Below are positions 61,027-64,000 of a stretch of 64,000 nt of DNA, piece after piece; position 1 is the first letter of the stretch; each line of letters begins with the position of its first letter. The stretch spans positions 30,435,715-30,499,714 of the forward strand of contig OX463788.1 in assembly GCA_949825025.1 (NCBI GenBank). The letters are read 5' to 3'. The notes beneath the pieces were generated by a model. The model was not told the origin of the DNA. It saw nothing but the letters and a program-made list of their open reading frames with translations, and did no database searches. The translations under genes and the position numbers were made by a program. The DNA is from Siphlonurus alternatus (lineage: Eukaryota > Arthropoda > Insecta > Ephemeroptera > Siphlonuridae).

Positions 61027-61213
61027 CAGTAAAAACTTGTTATTATGTAACTTGTTATAAGGTAAAAACTCAATATTGAGTAACTGAGTAAAGGTGCCGC
61101 AAAAATTAATTAGTATTGCAGGTATAGGAAAAACTTGATATAAGGTATACTCGATATAAGGTAAACTCAATTTCCTGGGTCCCTTGACTTTACGTAATTA
61201 CAAGTTTTTACTG
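61027..61213 (-). mobile_element. TA-flanked MITE (187 bp), copy 2
   Basis: Inverted copy of the element at 53254-53440, the same length, with ends CAGTAAAAACTTGTTATTAT and ATTACAAGTTTTTACTG between TA dinucleotides. Lies upstream of RPS14 exon 60458-60545, probably in its intron. Confidence 0.8.
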
Positions 61214-61235
61214 TATATATAAAAAAATGAGTCAG

Positions 61236-61306
61236 AACCAAAAAGGTGTGCCCCTGAACAGCATATAACTCCCATAAGGAGAGGGGCACACCTTTTTGGT
61301 TCCGAT
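61236..61306. repeat. Short hairpin repeat
   Basis: AGAACCAAAAAGGTGTGCCC pairs with GGGCACACCTTTTTGGTTCC around a ~28-base loop. It is followed by an arm related to 38525-39475. Confidence 0.6.
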
Positions 61307-61639
61307 AGTAGTATTTTCTAAAAATAGTTAAAAATGGTCCTCCATATTGCACGGAAATAATAAAAAAAAAACTATCCCTACAGGTTCCCCAGGAAAAAAA
61401 AAAAAAAAAAAAAAGTACCAAGTCAAAGTGAACGCATAGTTTAACAGCGGGCAAAAAACATGATTGTTCCCTAAAAGTCAACCTTTCATTCCATAATTGG
61501 CATGAAAAAGTATAGCAATGTTAAGACTTGTGCTTTTCCCAAACATAGTAAACACAGTAAATAAATAAAAAATAAAAGCCTTGCATCCAATTCCCCGAAA
61601 AAAATAAGAAAAACTCTTATGAGAATGAACGAAGGTTGT

Positions 61640-62960
61640 AAAGCGTGTGAGGCTAAATGGAGGAATGAGTGAGCGGTTTGAAGCGAAGCAAGGAGTGAGA
61701 ACAGGAATGTGTTATGTTGCCATGGCTGTTTAATGTGTTTGTGGATAAATGTGTAAGAATGGCTGGTATCAGACAGTGGAATCAGTGTAGGTGCTATATT
61801 GTTATGGTTGTTGTTGTATGCAGATGATAGATGCACTGGTGTTAGCCGAGAGTGAAGACAAATTGCAAAGAAAACTTAGTAGATTGGAAGTCGGCACGAA
61901 TCATATGGAACTGAAAATAAATGTGAGCAAGACAAAATTGATGGTGTTTATCATTACAGATAGTGATGAGGCAAAAGGCTGCTAAAAGAAGAAAAGCTGG
62001 AATGGGTGAAAGAGTTTGTGCATCTAGGAATAGATCTGGGTGTAGATGAAGAGATTGATAGGATAGTGATTGCAGCTAGATAAGGGTTGTGGGTAGTAAG
62101 GCAGGGTTATCTCACAGCGAGTTGTCGAACAAGGCTGAACTACACGGGCCACCACATTTAACAAAATTCTTGTTTTTTAACATCCTTAGTCATTGGTAGC
62201 AGACTTGGAACGAAGGACATCACTATAGAAGAACCATCATATGGTCAGCGCTGTCACTTTAGACATGGCAGGTAAGAAAGGAATGCACATGTCAAAGTGA
62301 CAGCGCTGACCATATGATGGTTCTACTATAGTTGACATGAGCCAAAGTATACCCAAGCATTCACGACGAAAACCTAAGTGAATACCATGGCCAGTGAAGC
62401 TGTGTATAACTCTGTCTTAAAACTAACTTTGATGTATGGGCATGCCAAACAAAGCATAGAAGAAAATTGAATGCTGTTGGCATGAGTTTCTCGAGGAATA
62501 TTGTTTGGTAAAACAAGGCTTAATATGTAGAGTTAAAAATACATGGGTGACAAAGTAGAGTAGTGTGAAACAAAGCAAAATTGACAAGGATGAATGTAAC
62601 ACACTACGTTGGTTGGACATGTTGAGAAAATAAGTGAGGAACTTATTAACATATTAACAGGTGTTTGAAGGTAGTGTGGAAGGAATGAAAGGATTTCAGG
62701 GGGTATACATGACCAAAATGTGTCAATTGCCCCAAAATACAAACTAATCAATCAATGAAAGGATTTCTGTAGACCAAAAAGGTTTGCTTGGATGTGATTG
62801 CGGAATGTTTGAAGTGCTGGAGTGTTGTACCGGTATGTTGTGCAATAGAGTGTGGAACAATGTACAAGACAAAAAAGTATCACGATTACAGTATATCTGA
62901 AGCAAGTGGAGTGTACGGGTGAGGTAATAATGCTGCTGGCCTACTTCTTACGGGATATAA
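61640..62960 (+). pseudogene. Decayed LINE reverse transcriptase and 3' end
   Basis: WLFNVFVDKCVRM then YADD (61815-61826) followed by a frame change into LAESEDKLQRKLSRLE and INVSKTKLMVF, then FVHLGIDLG. Further right, VLKLTLMYGHA and a Met-Asn-Ala-like stretch with stops match the connection region of endonuclease/RT LINEs. It ends with AATGCTGCTGGCCTAC and GGGATATAA, the block also seen at 47212-47545. Many stops and shifts; a nested hairpin interrupts it. Confidence 0.65.
62223..62331. mobile_element. Hairpin MITE nested in the decayed LINE (109 bp)
   Basis: CTATAGAAGAACCATCATAT pairs with ATATGATGGTTCTACTATAG; inner TGGTCAGCGCTGTCACTTT pairs with AAAGTGACAGCGCTGACCA. TA-rich ends suggest a TA target. 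Confidence 0.7.
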
Positions 62961-64000
62961 ATTGTTATTGAATAATTAATAAATTTTTCACTCCATTGAT
63001 ATTAGTAAGACAGGTATCAACATCTGGAGGATTTTATCGGAGTGATTCTGAAAGTACATACAATACATATGCAATAACAGAGCATTGCTACTGGCTAAAA
63101 TGCAGGTGTCACTGGATGTCACATTATGAACATCAACAAATTTTAACACATTTTTAGTGGGCTACAAAAGCAGTTGAATTTTTTATATGTACTATGTAGA
63201 GAATGAAGTTTTGACCCAGTACCTACTTTTGGATACACAGCCAACCGGAACGTTTAATATCGGCAGTTCCAATTTCATTCATCACAATAACGGTTAATAT
63301 TTGGCTCGGTGACAAGAAATAATGATTATCACAAACTGGGATTACTTTGATTTTGCAGTCTGATTCCAATAACATGACTAGTAATTGTTACATTCAAGGC
63401 TGACAATCTGAAGAACAGTCTTCAGGGCATGACATTGTATATATACGGAAATTTATGTAGAGCTTTACCAATTGCAGTTGTAATTGCATTTGCCTCCTAT
63501 CACTTAGATACCTTAATACCAAACGTCTTTCATGACGTCACCTATAAGGCCTGTGGACGTATATTTGTAGACAAATTTAGGTTCCCCATCGGTAGAGTTA
63601 TGGTTAAAAAGATTACAAGCTTTTGAGAGGGGTGCTCTGACAAATTGTGAGTACAGTATCGAATAACATTCACTGCATTGTATAATAACAACTGTTAACA
63701 AGTTTACTTTCTTTTAAGATTACTGGATTGGGGGTTGTGATTTGATTGACACTGAAAGCATACTAATTACCAGCAAAAAATTTGTCGCTGCCAGGCACAG
63801 ACCGTCAATTGAAAATCTGTCTTTTACTTTCATTTCAGAAAATAACTAATTCCAGGTGTAAATCGTAAACTCAGGCTTTAAAGACTGCACGTATGCATAT
63901 ACATACACATTTACAGCACACCATATGTATGCCTACATATAATATTGCCGTGGTAGCATGTTAATATCCAAAGTCAACTTTATGGATTTGGGCTCAATTT
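62961..64000. other. AT-rich DNA, nothing recognised
   Basis: Short frames on both strands at 63429-63701 are shadows of each other and match no family I know. Probably intron or upstream region of RPS14. One TGACGTCA at 63533-63540. Confidence 0.35.

Noticed and set aside
63429..63701. Small genes on both strands
   Set aside because: The two frames overlap as shadows; neither matches a known family.

Overview
This is AT-rich nuclear DNA from an animal. It has spliced genes with GT-AG introns (one apparent GC-AG), long introns, large TA-dinucleotide arrays, and many non-LTR retrotransposons and non-autonomous DNA transposons. The two recognisable host genes are metazoan-type (dynactin subunit 4 and ribosomal protein S14). 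I cannot place the species; a marine invertebrate is plausible, by inference only. Layout: 1-14.1 kb is intergenic or unresolved. It holds two hAT-type elements with perfect 8-bp target duplications, a hairpin MITE, a GC-rich 3' fragment of a restriction-like-endonuclease (RLE) retrotransposon sitting inside an ATT microsatellite, and a foldback element with arrays of a 16-bp unit. At 14.1 kb lies the last exon of a histidine-rich protein whose upstream exons I could not find. From 14.4 to 24.4 kb the window is repeats only, including a 3-kb inverted-repeat element with unequal arrays of a ~140-bp unit in its two arms. From 24.9 to 48.6 kb runs the complete plus-strand DCTN4 gene: nine constitutive coding exons (494 residues) plus two candidate in-frame cassette exons in intron 3. 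Its introns hold two LINEs, three SINEs, two LINE 3' relics, two hAT elements and at least six TTAA- or TA-flanked hairpin elements. From 48.6 to 59.7 kb is an intergenic stretch built from foldback and hairpin elements, some nested and some back to back, with a 5S-rRNA-derived SINE. From 59.8 to 60.5 kb are the last two coding exons of RPS14 on the minus strand; its 5' exons were not found and are probably beyond base 64000. The end carries a decayed LINE and small hairpins. DCTN4 and RPS14 are convergent neighbours here and also lie in one cytogenetic band in human. The main result is the mobile-element system: several unrelated inverted-repeat families whose target duplications can be read directly (8 bp, 9 bp, TTAA, TA), repeated nesting that gives relative ages, a 39-bp insertion made of two element ends with its own empty site present in the opposite arm, TTAA elements abutting across a single shared TTAA, and recurrence of the octamer TGACGTCA inside unrelated hairpins. 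No CRISPR array, operon or prokaryotic feature was seen.
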